Shown: positions 18,004 to 26,698 of the stretch, piece by piece
Layout: each line of letters opens with the position of its first letter
How positions within the stretch are numbered: the first letter of the stretch is position 1
Origin: Streptomyces sp. CCM_MD2014
Lineage (GTDB): Bacteria; Actinomycetota; Actinomycetes; Streptomycetales; Streptomycetaceae
DNA: 64,000 bases
Direction of reading: 5' to 3'
Assembly (NCBI RefSeq): GCF_000772045.1
Contig: NZ_CP009754.1
Location: forward strand, 992,001 to 1,056,000
The notes under the pieces: model-generated
The model's input: the letters and a program-made list of their open reading frames with translations, nothing else
The model's database searches: none
Told to the model about the DNA's origin: nothing
Translations under genes and position numbers: made by a program

Positions 18004-19152
18004 ATGGCCGCCGGGGCCGTGCACGAGCGGCTCGCCGCGCTGGACCTGGTGGACCACCACTGCCACGGCGCGGTGACCGAGGACCTGGACCGCACCGGGT
18101 TCGAGGCACTGCTCACCGAGGGCGAGGCGTGGCCCGGCGTCTCCCCCTTCGACAGCCCCGTCGGCCTCGCCGTACGCCGGCACTGCGCCCCCCTGCTCGA
18201 CCTGCCGCGCCACGCCCCCGCCGACGCGTACGTGGCCCGGCGCGCGGAACTGGGTGCGGCCGAGGTCAACCGGCGGTTCCTGCGGGCCGCGGGCGCCGAC
18301 GTGTTCTGCGTGGACACGGGGTTCGCCCCGCACCCCGTGACGGGTCCGGCCGAGCTGGCCGCGGCAGCCGGTGCGACGGCGTACGAGGTGGTCCGGCTGG
18401 AGAGTGTCGCGGAGGCGGTGGCGGCGGGCGGTGTCGAGCCGGACGCGTATGCGGAGGCGTTCCGCACGGCCGCGTGGGAGGCGGTGCGGCGGCCGGGCGT
18501 GGCGGGCGTCAAGTCGGTGGCGGCCTACCGCACCGGCTTCGACCTCGACCCGGCCCGTCCCTCGCCCGCCGAGGTCACCCGGGCAGCCGCGGGCTGGCTC
18601 GCGCGCGGCGCGGGCCGGCTCGACGACCCGGTGCTGGTGCGGGAGCTGCTGTGGACCGCCGTGGACCTCGGCCGGCCGCTGCAACTGCACACGGGGTTCG
18701 GGGACGGTGACATCCGCTTGCACCGGGTGGACCCCACCCTGCTGACCGACTGGCTGCACCTGACCGCCGGCACGATCCCGGTCCTGCTGCTGCACTGCTG
18801 GCCCTACCAGCGCCAGGCGTCCTACCTGTCGGCGGTCTTCGAGCGGGTGTTCCTCGACGTGGGGCTCACGCTGCACCACGTCGGCCCCGCCCGGGCGGGC
18901 GCGGTCCTGGCGGAGGCACTGGAGATCACCCCGTTCCGCAAGCTGCTGTACAGCTCCGACGCCTACGGGGTGGCCGAGTTCCACCACCTGGGGGCGCTCG
19001 CCTTCCGCCACGGGCTGGCCGGGCTGCTCCAGGAGCGGGTGGACGCCGACGAGCTGTCCCTGCCCGACGCGCTGCGCCTCGCCCGCTGGGCCGGGCGCGA
19101 CAACGCCCGCCGGGCCTACGGGCTCCCCGGCGGTCCGGCGGACGACGGCTGA
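18004..19152 (+). CDS. Amidohydrolase (FluG N-terminal-domain type)
   Basis: 382 aa from ATG 18004, one base after the GS-like stop. The metal-dependent TIM-barrel hydrolase signature is present: VDHHCHG (His18/19 and His21), LQLHTGFGD, VLLLHCWPY and LYSSDAYG with the final Asp. It belongs to the amidohydrolase_2 group. Translational coupling implies a joint pathway with the GS-like enzyme, for example ligation of a substrate to glutamate and later hydrolysis. The substrate is unknown. Confidence 0.85.
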   Translation: MAAGAVHERLAALDLVDHHCHGAVTEDLDRTGFEALLTEGEAWPGVSPFDSPVGLAVRRHCAPLLDLPRHAPADAYVARRAELGAAEVNRRFLRAAGADVFCVDTGFAPHPVTGPAELAAAAGATAYEVVRLESVAEAVAAGGVEPDAYAEAFRTAAWEAVRRPGVAGVKSVAAYRTGFDLDPARPSPAEVTRAAAGWLARGAGRLDDPVLVRELLWTAVDLGRPLQLHTGFGDGDIRLHRVDPTLLTDWLHLTAGTIPVLLLHCWPYQRQASYLSAVFERVFLDVGLTLHHVGPARAGAVLAEALEITPFRKLLYSSDAYGVAEFHHLGALAFRHGLAGLLQERVDADELSLPDALRLARWAGRDNARRAYGLPGGPADDG

Positions 19153-19171
19153 GCGGGGTGGGACGGGTCAC

Positions 19172-19195
19172 AGTCCCGGAGCGCCGCCCGGGACT
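19172..19195 (+). terminator. Terminator after the FluG-like pair
   Basis: An 8-bp perfect stem (AGTCCCGG, 19172-19179, and complement, 19188-19195) with an 8-nt loop sits 19 bp after the amidohydrolase stop and before the next gene's start. Confidence 0.55.
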
Positions 19196-19223
19196 CTCGA
19201 ACGGCTGAAAGTATGATCAAGCG

Positions 19224-19760
19224 ATGTCTGACATGACCGAGACCACGCCGGGCTGGCTGACGACGGACGAGCTGGAGATGGCACGCGCCCGCATGCCGAT
19301 CCTGTACGTCGAGGCCGTGCCCGTACGCGTGGACGACAGCGGCGAAGTCACCAGCGTCGGCCTGCTCCTGCGCATCGGGCCCGACGGAACGGTCAGCCGG
19401 ACGCTGGTCTCCGGCCGGGTGCTGCACCACGAGCGGGTGCGGGACGCCCTGCTGCGCCACCTGGAGAAGGACCTCGGTCCGGTGGCGCTGCCCCGGGTGC
19501 CGGCCTCGCTCCAGCCGTTCACGGTGGCCGAGTACTTCCCGACGCACGGTGTCACGCCGTACCACGACCCCCGGCAGCACGCGGTCTCGCTCGCCTACGT
19601 CGTGCCGGTGACCGGCGACTGCCGGCCGCGCCAGGACGCCCTCGACCTGGTCTGGTTCGATCCGCGCGAGGCTCTGTCCGAGGCGGTGCGCAGCGAGATG
19701 CCGGGCGGGCACGGAGTGCTGCTGAAGCAGGCACTGGCGCACGTGGGCTGCGTGGGCTGA
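19224..19760 (+). CDS. Nudix-like DUF4916 protein
   Basis: 178 aa from ATG 19224. The sequence (WLTTDELEMARARMPILYVEAVPVRVDD..VTSVGLLLRIGPDGTVSRTLVSGRVLHHERVRDALLRHLEKDLG...LAYVVPVTGD....QDALDLVWFDPREAL) follows the beta-strand order of a Nudix fold. The canonical GX5EX7REUXEEXGU box is degenerate: the region RVLHHERVRDALLRHLEKDLG lacks the REXXEE core. It matches the DUF4916 family, whose hydrolase activity is unproven. It is convergent with the mnh operon, 12 bp apart. Confidence 0.78.
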   Translation: MSDMTETTPGWLTTDELEMARARMPILYVEAVPVRVDDSGEVTSVGLLLRIGPDGTVSRTLVSGRVLHHERVRDALLRHLEKDLGPVALPRVPASLQPFTVAEYFPTHGVTPYHDPRQHAVSLAYVVPVTGDCRPRQDALDLVWFDPREALSEAVRSEMPGGHGVLLKQALAHVGCVG

Positions 19761-19772
19761 CCGCCTCCCGGG

Positions 19773-20138
19773 CTACTCCTCGTGCCGGTCCCCGTCGCTC
19801 AGCTGCGGGTCCAGGTCGTCCCTGAGCAGTCCCCGGGAGCCCGTCTGCCCGGTGCGGTAGGCGGAGCGGGCCACCAGGTGGGAGGCGACCGGGCCGGTGA
19901 GGAACTGGAAGAAGACGATGAGCGCGAGCGTGCCCACGTCGGTGCCGTGGCGCAGACGCAGCCCCACCCCGGCGAGGACGAGGAGCATGCCGAGCGTCTG
20001 CGGCTTGGTCGCCGCGTGGCTGCGGGAGAGCACGTCGGGGAAGCGGAGCATCCCGATCACCCCGAGCAGGCACTGCAGGCAGCCGAGGAACAGCAGGACG
20101 GTCCCGGCCAGGTCGGCGGCCTCGGCCCAGGCGTTCAC
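19773..20138 (-). CDS. mnhG: Mrp antiporter subunit G
   Basis: 121 aa from GTG 20138, coupled to mnhF by a 4-nt GTGA overlap. Three hydrophobic helices and the conserved LGVIGMLRFPDVLSRSHAATKPQTLGMLLVLAGV segment identify MnhG/MrpG. It is the last gene of the operon and part of the membrane Mrp Na+(K+)/H+ antiporter complex. The C-terminal tail is short and charged. Confidence 0.93.
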   Translation of the reverse strand: MNAWAEAADLAGTVLLFLGCLQCLLGVIGMLRFPDVLSRSHAATKPQTLGMLLVLAGVGLRLRHGTDVGTLALIVFFQFLTGPVASHLVARSAYRTGQTGSRGLLRDDLDPQLSDGDRHEE

Positions 20139-20452
20139 CGGTGGTCCTGCCTGCCGTCCGGCCGCACCGAGGGCCGGTCGCGTACGGCGATGAAGCGGGC
20201 GATGCCCACCGAACCGCTGAAGCCGAGGAAGGCGAGCACCAGCATCACGGGGAAGTAGAAGGAGTCGCGGTCGTGGGCGGCCTTGACGCCGATGCCGGCG
20301 ATGATGAGCGCCGCGAGCACGTCGAGGGCGACGGCGCGGTCGAGCATCGAGGGGCCGTACCAGATCCGGTACAGCAGCAGGGCGCCGGCGACGAGGATCA
20401 TCGCGAGCGAGGCGACGAGCAGGGCGTCTTCGACGGCGTGCAGGGTGGTCAC
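20135..20452 (-). CDS. mnhF: Mrp antiporter subunit F
   Basis: 105 aa from GTG 20452. Three transmembrane helices carry the MnhF pattern (LYRIWYGPSMLDRAVALDVLAALIIAGIGVKAA...YFPVMLVLAFLGFSGSVGIARFI). Both ends overlap neighbours by 4 nt. A small membrane subunit required for assembly of the Mrp complex. Confidence 0.93.
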   Translation of the reverse strand: MTTLHAVEDALLVASLAMILVAGALLLYRIWYGPSMLDRAVALDVLAALIIAGIGVKAAHDRDSFYFPVMLVLAFLGFSGSVGIARFIAVRDRPSVRPDGRQDHR

Positions 20453-21048
20453 GACGGGAGGTCACCTTCCGGTACGGGACGGGCGGCGTCCGCGATGTCC
20501 TCGGCGGTGCCGAAGGCTCGGGCGACGAGTTCCTCCATGCGCCACACCTGCCGCCGGGCGCCCTCGATCTCGCCGGGGTTGCCCGCGTCGAGGACGTGCA
20601 GGAACAGGGTGGCCGTGGACCGGCGCACCTCGATCACGGAGCCGCCGGGGACGTTGGAGACGGCGACCGCGGTGGCCGTGAGCATGAGGTCGCTGCGCAC
20701 CCGCAGCGGGACGGCGACGACCGCGGCGTGGTAGGGGCCCTTGGCGAAGATCTGCCGGGTGACCTCGACGCTGGAGGAGAACATGTCGTACAGCAGGTAG
20801 GCGGCGAGGCGCAGGATGCCCAGGGGGCGCAGCCTGAGGCCGATGTCCACGGCGGGCAGCGGGAAGGCCAGGCACAGGCAGACCGCGACGAGGACGCCGT
20901 TGACGAGGTTGGCCCAGGTCGGGCTGCCCCACAGCAGGATCCAGATGACGGTGAGCCAGCCGACGAGCGGCAGGTCGAGCACGCGTCGGCCGCGGCCGAG
21001 GCGGAAGGACCAGCTGTAGGGCGAGCGGTCGCGGAAGAGGTTGCTCAC
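20449..21048 (-). CDS. mnhE: Mrp antiporter subunit E
   Basis: 199 aa from GTG 21048, overlapping the mnhD stop by 4 nt. Two or three N-terminal helices (PLVGWLTVIWILLWGSPTWANLVNGVLVAVCLCLAF) precede a cytoplasmic domain containing RLAAYLLYDMFSSSVEVTRQIF and the MLTATAVAVSNVPGGSVIEVRRSTATLFLHVLD strand set typical of MnhE. The overlaps imply stoichiometric expression with the rest of the operon. Confidence 0.93.
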   Translation of the reverse strand: MSNLFRDRSPYSWSFRLGRGRRVLDLPLVGWLTVIWILLWGSPTWANLVNGVLVAVCLCLAFPLPAVDIGLRLRPLGILRLAAYLLYDMFSSSVEVTRQIFAKGPYHAAVVAVPLRVRSDLMLTATAVAVSNVPGGSVIEVRRSTATLFLHVLDAGNPGEIEGARRQVWRMEELVARAFGTAEDIADAARPVPEGDLPS

Positions 21049-22742
21049 CGGCCGAGCACCGCCTCGATGTAGGGGGTGCGGGCGAGGAGTTCGGTGGCGG
21101 CGGCCTGGGTGAAGGTGGTGAGGGGGCCGCCGAGCACCGTGTACGAAAGGCCGAGGGCGACGGCGGCGCCGGTCGCCGCCGTCATGGGCCAGGGCAGCCG
21201 TTTGGTGGTGGTGATGGACTGCCCCAGGAAGCCCTCGGAGACCACGGCGCCCGCCGGCACCGGCAGCCCGGCCCCGGCCCCGCTCCCCGCACCGGCGTCC
21301 CGGCCCGGGCCGGTGCCTCTCCCCGGGCCGCTCGCCCTCCCCTCCTCCCCGTCGTCCTCGTCGTCGCCCGGTTCGTCGTCCTCGGCGGACTCCAGCACCA
21401 CGCCCTCCTCCTCGGCTCCCGGCGGAGCGTCGCGCCAGAACGCGAGGTTCCACACCTTCGCCATGACATAGAGGGTGAGCAGGCTGGTCGCCGCGGACCC
21501 GGCGACCAGCGCCCAGGCCCAGCCGCCGCCCGCGTCGACACCGGCCCGCATCAGGCCGAGCTTGCCGATGAACCCGGACAGCGGCGGGATGCCCGCGAGG
21601 TTCATGGCGGGCACGAAGAACAGCACGGCGAGCAGCGGTGCCGCCTTCGCCAGGCCGCCGAGGCGGGTGAGTTCCGTGGTGCCGTCGCGCCGCTCGATGA
21701 GCCCGGCGACGAGGAACAGGGTGGTCTGCACGGTGATGTGGTGGGCCACGTACACGATCGCGCCGCTGATCGAGCCGTGCCCGGCGAGCGCGATGCCGAA
21801 GACCATGTAGCCGATGTGGCTGATGAGGGTGAAGGACAGCACCCGCTTGAGGTCGGTCTGCGCCACGGCGCCGAGGATGCCCACGACCATGGAGGCGAGG
21901 GCGGCGAGCATCAGCAGGTCGCCCAGGCGGTGGCCGGGGAAGAGCAGGGTCTGGGTGCGCAGCATCGAGTAGACGCCGACCTTGGTCAGCAGCCCCGCGA
22001 ACACCGCGGTGACGGGCGCGGGCGCGGTCGGGTAGGAGTCGGGCAGCCAGGCCGCCAGCGGAAACACGGCCGCCTTGATGGCGAAGACCGTCAGCAGCAT
22101 GGCCTCCAGCAGGGTGCGCACCCCCAGCGGCACCTCCTGGAGCCGCAGGGAGAGCTGGGCGAGGTTCACGGTCCCGGCGACCGCGTAGGTCATGGCGATG
22201 GCGACCAGGAAGAGCACGGAGGAGAACAGCGAGATGATCACGTACGTCGATCCGGCGCGGATCCGGGTCGCGGTGCCCCCGATGGTGAGCAGGACGAAGC
22301 TGGCGACGAGCATGATCTCGAAACCGACGTAGAGGTTGACGAGGTCGCCGGCGAGGAAGGTGCAGGAGACGCCCGCCACGAGGATGAGGTAGGCGGGGTG
22401 GAAGACGCCGACCGGCGCCTGGTCGTCGCGGTCGGCCATGCCCTGGCCGAGGGAGTACACGAGGACCAGCAGGGTGACGGCGCTGGAGACGGTGAGCATC
22501 AGTCCCGCCAGCCGGTCCGCGACGAGGGTGATGCCGACCGGCGGCGCGAAGTCGCCGAGGTGCACGCTGAGCGGGCCGTGGCGGTCGGCGGCCACCATGA
22601 GCACCACGGAGAGCACCAGGACCGCGCCGAGCACCGCGATGCTGATGAAGCGCTGCAGCCGGTGCAGCCGGGGCCCGATGGCCAGCTTGAGGCCGGTGAC
22701 GCACAGGGGCAGCAGGACGGGGAGCGGGACGAGCGCGTTCAC
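21045..22742 (-). CDS. mnhD: Mrp antiporter subunit D
   Basis: 565 aa from GTG 22742. About 14 helices of the proton-conducting antiporter/NuoN-type fold are visible, with VGFEIMLVASFVLLTI, FAIKAAVFPLAAWLPDSYPTAPAPVTAVFAGLLTKVGVYSMLRTQTLLFPG and VLSFTLISHIGYMVFGIAL holding the conserved Glu, Lys and His residues. An unusual acidic then Gly/Ala-rich insert of about 50 residues (GAEEEGVVLESAEDDEPGDD..., near 455-505) interrupts the last helices. It overlaps mnhC and mnhE by 4 nt each. Confidence 0.94.
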   Translation of the reverse strand: MNALVPLPVLLPLCVTGLKLAIGPRLHRLQRFISIAVLGAVLVLSVVLMVAADRHGPLSVHLGDFAPPVGITLVADRLAGLMLTVSSAVTLLVLVYSLGQGMADRDDQAPVGVFHPAYLILVAGVSCTFLAGDLVNLYVGFEIMLVASFVLLTIGGTATRIRAGSTYVIISLFSSVLFLVAIAMTYAVAGTVNLAQLSLRLQEVPLGVRTLLEAMLLTVFAIKAAVFPLAAWLPDSYPTAPAPVTAVFAGLLTKVGVYSMLRTQTLLFPGHRLGDLLMLAALASMVVGILGAVAQTDLKRVLSFTLISHIGYMVFGIALAGHGSISGAIVYVAHHITVQTTLFLVAGLIERRDGTTELTRLGGLAKAAPLLAVLFFVPAMNLAGIPPLSGFIGKLGLMRAGVDAGGGWAWALVAGSAATSLLTLYVMAKVWNLAFWRDAPPGAEEEGVVLESAEDDEPGDDEDDGEEGRASGPGRGTGPGRDAGAGSGAGAGLPVPAGAVVSEGFLGQSITTTKRLPWPMTAATGAAVALGLSYTVLGGPLTTFTQAAATELLARTPYIEAVLGR

Positions 22743-23503
22743 CTGGTTCCTTCCGTGCCGGCGCCGCCCGGGTCGTCGGGCTGGTCGGGCTGCGGGTGGC
22801 CGGAGTCCTCGCCGGGGCGGGAGTCGGGCTCGCGACCCGTCTCCTCGGGGTCGTTGGAGGGCCCGGCGATCCGGGCCGGGGCCGGTCCGGGGCGGCCCGC
22901 GGCGTCGGTGGAGCCCAGCTCGCGGCCTTCCCGGTAGTCCTCGGGGTCGGCGCCGAGGATGTCGTTCCAAAGGTTGCCGGAGACGTCGTTGGCGCGGGCC
23001 TGGTAGGCGCGTTCCCGGCGGACCCGGCGGCGGAGCCGTTTGCGGGCGGCGCGGTAGCGGGCGCGCTGCTCGGCGTCGGCGCCGCCGTCCCCGGCGCGGG
23101 CCTCGCGGTAGCGGTCGCGGAGTTGGCCGCGCCGGTCGAGGAACTCGGCGCGCAGGGCGACCAGCCGGTCCTCGGTGTCGTCGCTGATCTCGTCGGAGCC
23201 GGTGACCTGGTGGCTGCGGTAGGCCATGGAGAGCAGGAACGCGGTGGTGGCGAGGGTGATGACGATCGCGGTGAGGGCGACGGCCTGGGGCAGGGGGTCG
23301 GTGACGCGGTTGCGGATGATGTGCGGGTAGAGCAGCGGAGCCTCGCCCGCACTGCCGGTGGAGGCGAGGACCAGCAGGTTGACGCCGTTGCCGAGGACGA
23401 CGGCGCCGAGCAGGATCCGGGTCAGCGACCGGGTCAGCAGCAGGGTGGCGCCGACGGCGTTGAGGACGGCGGCGGCCACGAGCAGGGAGAGGCTGACGGT
23501 CAT
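22739..23503 (-). CDS. mnhC: Mrp antiporter subunit C with extended cytoplasmic tail
   Basis: 254 aa from ATG 23503, overlapping the mnhA stop. The first ~105 residues are a NuoK-like three-helix subunit (ALGNGVNLL-type core: LLGAVVLGNGVNLLVLASTG; then LPQAVALTAIVITLATTAFLLSMAYR). Typical MnhC ends there at about 115 residues. Here about 145 more follow, with an Arg/Glu-rich helical or coiled-coil stretch (RLVALRAEFLDRRGQLRDRYREARAG...RARYRAARKRLRRRVRRERAYQARAND) and a Pro/Asp-rich disordered end. The tail's role is unknown. Confidence 0.92.
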   Translation of the reverse strand: MTVSLSLLVAAAVLNAVGATLLLTRSLTRILLGAVVLGNGVNLLVLASTGSAGEAPLLYPHIIRNRVTDPLPQAVALTAIVITLATTAFLLSMAYRSHQVTGSDEISDDTEDRLVALRAEFLDRRGQLRDRYREARAGDGGADAEQRARYRAARKRLRRRVRRERAYQARANDVSGNLWNDILGADPEDYREGRELGSTDAAGRPGPAPARIAGPSNDPEETGREPDSRPGEDSGHPQPDQPDDPGGAGTEGTR

Positions 23504-26403
23504 GCGCGGCCCGCCTCGGGGCGTGGGGCGGCCCGTTCGATCTGGCGGTCGATCCGGGCGCCGAGGGCCCGCACGATGTCCTGGACCACGCCGAGGACGA
23601 GGAGGTAGACCCCGCAGTCGAAGAGGACGGCGGTGGACAGGTGGGCCTCGCCCCACACGGGCAGGTGGCCGTGCCAGGTCCAGCCGTGCAGCACCGTCCC
23701 CTCGCCGAGGCCGCCCAGCGCGATGCCCGTGGACAGGAACAGCCCGAGTCCGGTGAACAGACCCGGTTTGAAGGGCACCGCTTCGGCGAGTTCGTGCCGG
23801 CCGCCGGCGAGGTAGCGGGCGATGAAGGCGACGCCGGCGGTCAGGCCCGCGACGAAGCCGCCGCCCGGCAGGTTCTCGGCGCACAGCAGCAGGTAGACGG
23901 AGAGGACGAGGACGGGGTGGAAGATGAGGCGGGAGACCACTTCCAGGACGAGGGAGCGGCGCTCGGGGGCGAGGGTGGCGCTGGCGGCGAGCCAGGTCCG
24001 CTCCGGCGCCCCTTCGTCGCCGCTGGGCAGCCCCGCCGACTCGTACTCGCTCGCCCGCCAGGCGGTGCGCAGTCCGGCGTGCGGGTGGTCGCCGGGCAGC
24101 GGCAGTACGGGCTGCTCGGCTCCGTCGGTGCGGCGGTGCAGGTAGATGAGGCTGGTGACGCCGATCGCGGCGGCGGCGAGCACCGCGGACTCTCCCATCG
24201 TGTCCCAGGCCCGCAGGTCGACGAGGATGGTCGCGACCACGTCCTTCAGGCCGTGGTGGGCGGTCTCCTCGACCATCGCGGCGCCCGCGCTGTCGGCCCG
24301 GCGGTGCCCCGCCGTGATCCATACGACCACGGCGACGGCGGCGCCGCCCGCGAGCGCCACCGGCATCCGCAGCAGGCGCCGCCACCGGCTGAACGTCTCC
24401 TCGAAGCGCACCGGCATGCGGCGCAGCACCAGCACGAAGACGATCATGGAGACGGTTTCCACGCAGAACTGGGTGAGCGCGAGGTCCGGCGCGCCCTGGG
24501 CGACGAAGAGCAGCGCGGTGCCGTAGCCGGTGAGCCCGGCGAAGACGACGGCCTTCATCCGGCGCCGTACGCGCAGGCACAGCAGGGCCGCGGCACAGGT
24601 CAGCAGGGCGACACCGGCCTGGGCCGGATGGTCCCAGAGCCTCGGGGCGGGCACCCCGGTCCAGGGTTCGTCGACGACGAGCACGGCGAGCTGCCCCGCG
24701 AGGACCACGCTCATGGTCGTCACCAGGTACACCGACAGCGAACCGCGCTGCACGAGTCCGGTGCATTGCAGGGCGGTGCGTTCCAGGGCGAGCAGCATCC
24801 GGCCGAAGACGAGGTCGGCGGAGCGCCAGGCGAGCTTCTGGCCGACCCGCACGACGGGGCTCGCGGCGAGGAACAGCAGGATCCCGCCCGCCCACGCCGC
24901 GCCGGACAGACCGAGGGCCGGGCCCGCTCCGTGCCACAGCGCGAGGTGGTAGGGGTGGGCGGGCGCGGGGAACTGCCCGGCGTAGGTGCCCAGCAGGCCC
25001 TGGAGCCAGGTCACCCCGGGTCCGAGGACGAGGCAGGCCACCGCGAGCACGGCGGGCGGTGCGAGGAAGACCGCCGGCACGCGGTGCGCGTCGGTGTCGG
25101 GCAGGCCGGGCTTGCGGGCGAAGGCGCCCCACAGGTAGCGCAGGGTGTAGGCGGTGGTGAGGGCCGAGCCGAGGACGGTCGCGGCGAGCGCCCAGCGGTC
25201 GCCGGTGCTCCCGTCCAGGAGCGCCTGGAAGGCGGCCTCCTTGGCGGTGAAACCGAGCAGGGGCGGTACGGCGGCCATGGACGCTCCGGCGGTCACGGCC
25301 ACTGCGCACACGGCGGGCAGCCGGCGTCCGAGTCCGGAGAGCCGCCGCAGATCCCGGGTGCCGGTGGCGTGGTCGACGATGCCGGTGACCAGGAAGAGCG
25401 GCGCCTTGAACAGGGCGTGCCCGAGGATCATGGCGGTGGCGGCGAGGCCGGTGTCGTGGCGGCCGGCCCCGGTGAGGACGGTGAGGAAGCCGAGCTGGCT
25501 GACGGTGCCGTACGCGAGGACGAGCTTCAGGTCGTTCATCCGCAGTGCCCGCCACCCGGCCAGCAGCATCGTCACCGAGCCGGCCGCCAGCAGGAGCGGG
25601 CGCCAGGGCGTGACGTCGGCGAAGGCGGGGGCCAGCCGGGCGATGAGGTAGACGCCGGCCTTGACCATGGCGGCGGCGTGCAGATAGGCGCTGACCGGGG
25701 TGGGGGCGGCCATGGCGTTGGGCAGCCAGAGGCTGAAGGGCCAGATCGCGGACTTGGAGAGGGCGCCGACGAGGATCAGCACGATCGCCGTGGACAGCGC
25801 CGCCGACGGGGGCGGCGGGTCGGCCAGGATCGCCGAGACCCGGTAGGTGCCCGCCTCGTGGCCGAGGAACAGGAGGCCGACGAGCATGGTCAGGCCGCCG
25901 AGTGCGGTGACCGTCAGGGCCTGCAGGGCGCTGCGCCGGTTGCGCTTGTGGTCGCTGGACTGGCCGATCAGGAGGTAGGAGAAGACGGTCGTCAGCTCCC
26001 AGAAGATGTAGAGCAGGACCAGGTCGTCGGCGAGGACGAGCCCGAGCATCGCCCCGGCGAAGGCGAGCAGGTTGCCGGCGAACCTGCCGAGCTGACGCGA
26101 GCGGTCGTCGAAGTACGAGGCGCAGTAGACGAGGACGAGGGTGCCCACTCCCGCGGCGAGCAGCACCATCAGTTCGGCGAGGGCGTCCAGTCTCAGCGCC
26201 CAGTCCACCCGGTAGGCCGGCAGCCAGCGCCATGCGACGGTGTCCACGCCGCCCGCGGCCGTAGTGCTCCAGCGGGTGGCGGCCCACACGGTCGCCGCGG
26301 CGGGCGGCAGGGCCAGTACGAGAAAGGCACGGGTTCCGCACCGTCTCACCAGCGGCGCGGCGAACAGCGCGAGCGCGAAGTGGCAGAGGATGAGCGCGGA
26401 CAC
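23500..26403 (-). CDS. mnhA: Mrp antiporter subunit A fused to subunit B
   Basis: 967 aa from GTG 26403. The N-terminal ~650 residues are MnhA (NuoL-like; LVLLYIFWELTTVFSYLLIG, LVGALSKSAIWPFSLWLPNAMAAPTPVSAYLHAAAMVKAGVYLIARL with the conserved Glu and Lys). This is followed by the MnhA-specific VVFAGLTGYGTALLFVAQGAPDLALTQFCVETVSMIVFVLVLRR block. The last ~140 residues (RLIFHPVLVLSVYLLLCAENLPGGGFVAGLTAGVAFIARYL...) are an MnhB domain, so A and B are one polypeptide. It is first gene of the operon, about 60 bp from the terminator of the upstream tRNA. Confidence 0.95.
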   Translation of the reverse strand: MSALILCHFALALFAAPLVRRCGTRAFLVLALPPAAATVWAATRWSTTAAGGVDTVAWRWLPAYRVDWALRLDALAELMVLLAAGVGTLVLVYCASYFDDRSRQLGRFAGNLLAFAGAMLGLVLADDLVLLYIFWELTTVFSYLLIGQSSDHKRNRRSALQALTVTALGGLTMLVGLLFLGHEAGTYRVSAILADPPPPSAALSTAIVLILVGALSKSAIWPFSLWLPNAMAAPTPVSAYLHAAAMVKAGVYLIARLAPAFADVTPWRPLLLAAGSVTMLLAGWRALRMNDLKLVLAYGTVSQLGFLTVLTGAGRHDTGLAATAMILGHALFKAPLFLVTGIVDHATGTRDLRRLSGLGRRLPAVCAVAVTAGASMAAVPPLLGFTAKEAAFQALLDGSTGDRWALAATVLGSALTTAYTLRYLWGAFARKPGLPDTDAHRVPAVFLAPPAVLAVACLVLGPGVTWLQGLLGTYAGQFPAPAHPYHLALWHGAGPALGLSGAAWAGGILLFLAASPVVRVGQKLAWRSADLVFGRMLLALERTALQCTGLVQRGSLSVYLVTTMSVVLAGQLAVLVVDEPWTGVPAPRLWDHPAQAGVALLTCAAALLCLRVRRRMKAVVFAGLTGYGTALLFVAQGAPDLALTQFCVETVSMIVFVLVLRRMPVRFEETFSRWRRLLRMPVALAGGAAVAVVVWITAGHRRADSAGAAMVEETAHHGLKDVVATILVDLRAWDTMGESAVLAAAAIGVTSLIYLHRRTDGAEQPVLPLPGDHPHAGLRTAWRASEYESAGLPSGDEGAPERTWLAASATLAPERRSLVLEVVSRLIFHPVLVLSVYLLLCAENLPGGGFVAGLTAGVAFIARYLAGGRHELAEAVPFKPGLFTGLGLFLSTGIALGGLGEGTVLHGWTWHGHLPVWGEAHLSTAVLFDCGVYLLVLGVVQDIVRALGARIDRQIERAAPRPEAGRA

Positions 26404-26464
26404 CCGACAGTGATATATCGGGCATCTCGCCTGAGCGCCCAGGCACGCCGCAGGGAGAACAATC

Positions 26465-26500
26465 GAGGGGCGGTTCCGGATCTCTCCGGAACCGCCCCTC
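26465..26500 (-). terminator. Terminator of the second tRNA-Pro
   Basis: A strong perfect stem with 16-bp arms (GAGGGGCGGTTCCGGA, 26465-26480, and complement, 26485-26500) and a 4-nt loop TCTC. On the minus strand it follows the tRNA and precedes mnhA, insulating the antiporter operon. Its sequence differs from the terminator of the first tRNA copy. Confidence 0.85.
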
Positions 26501-26519
26501 GGTCAACGACTGTCTCCAG

Positions 26520-26593
<74 letters not shown>

Positions 26594-26698
26594 TTGCCCG
26601 CCTGACCTGGGGTTTCCCCCGGCCGAACGTGCAGGAAAACCATACCGCACTCGGGCCGGTGGTCGCGCACGGCTTTCCCGGCGCGGCCTCCGGCGGCG

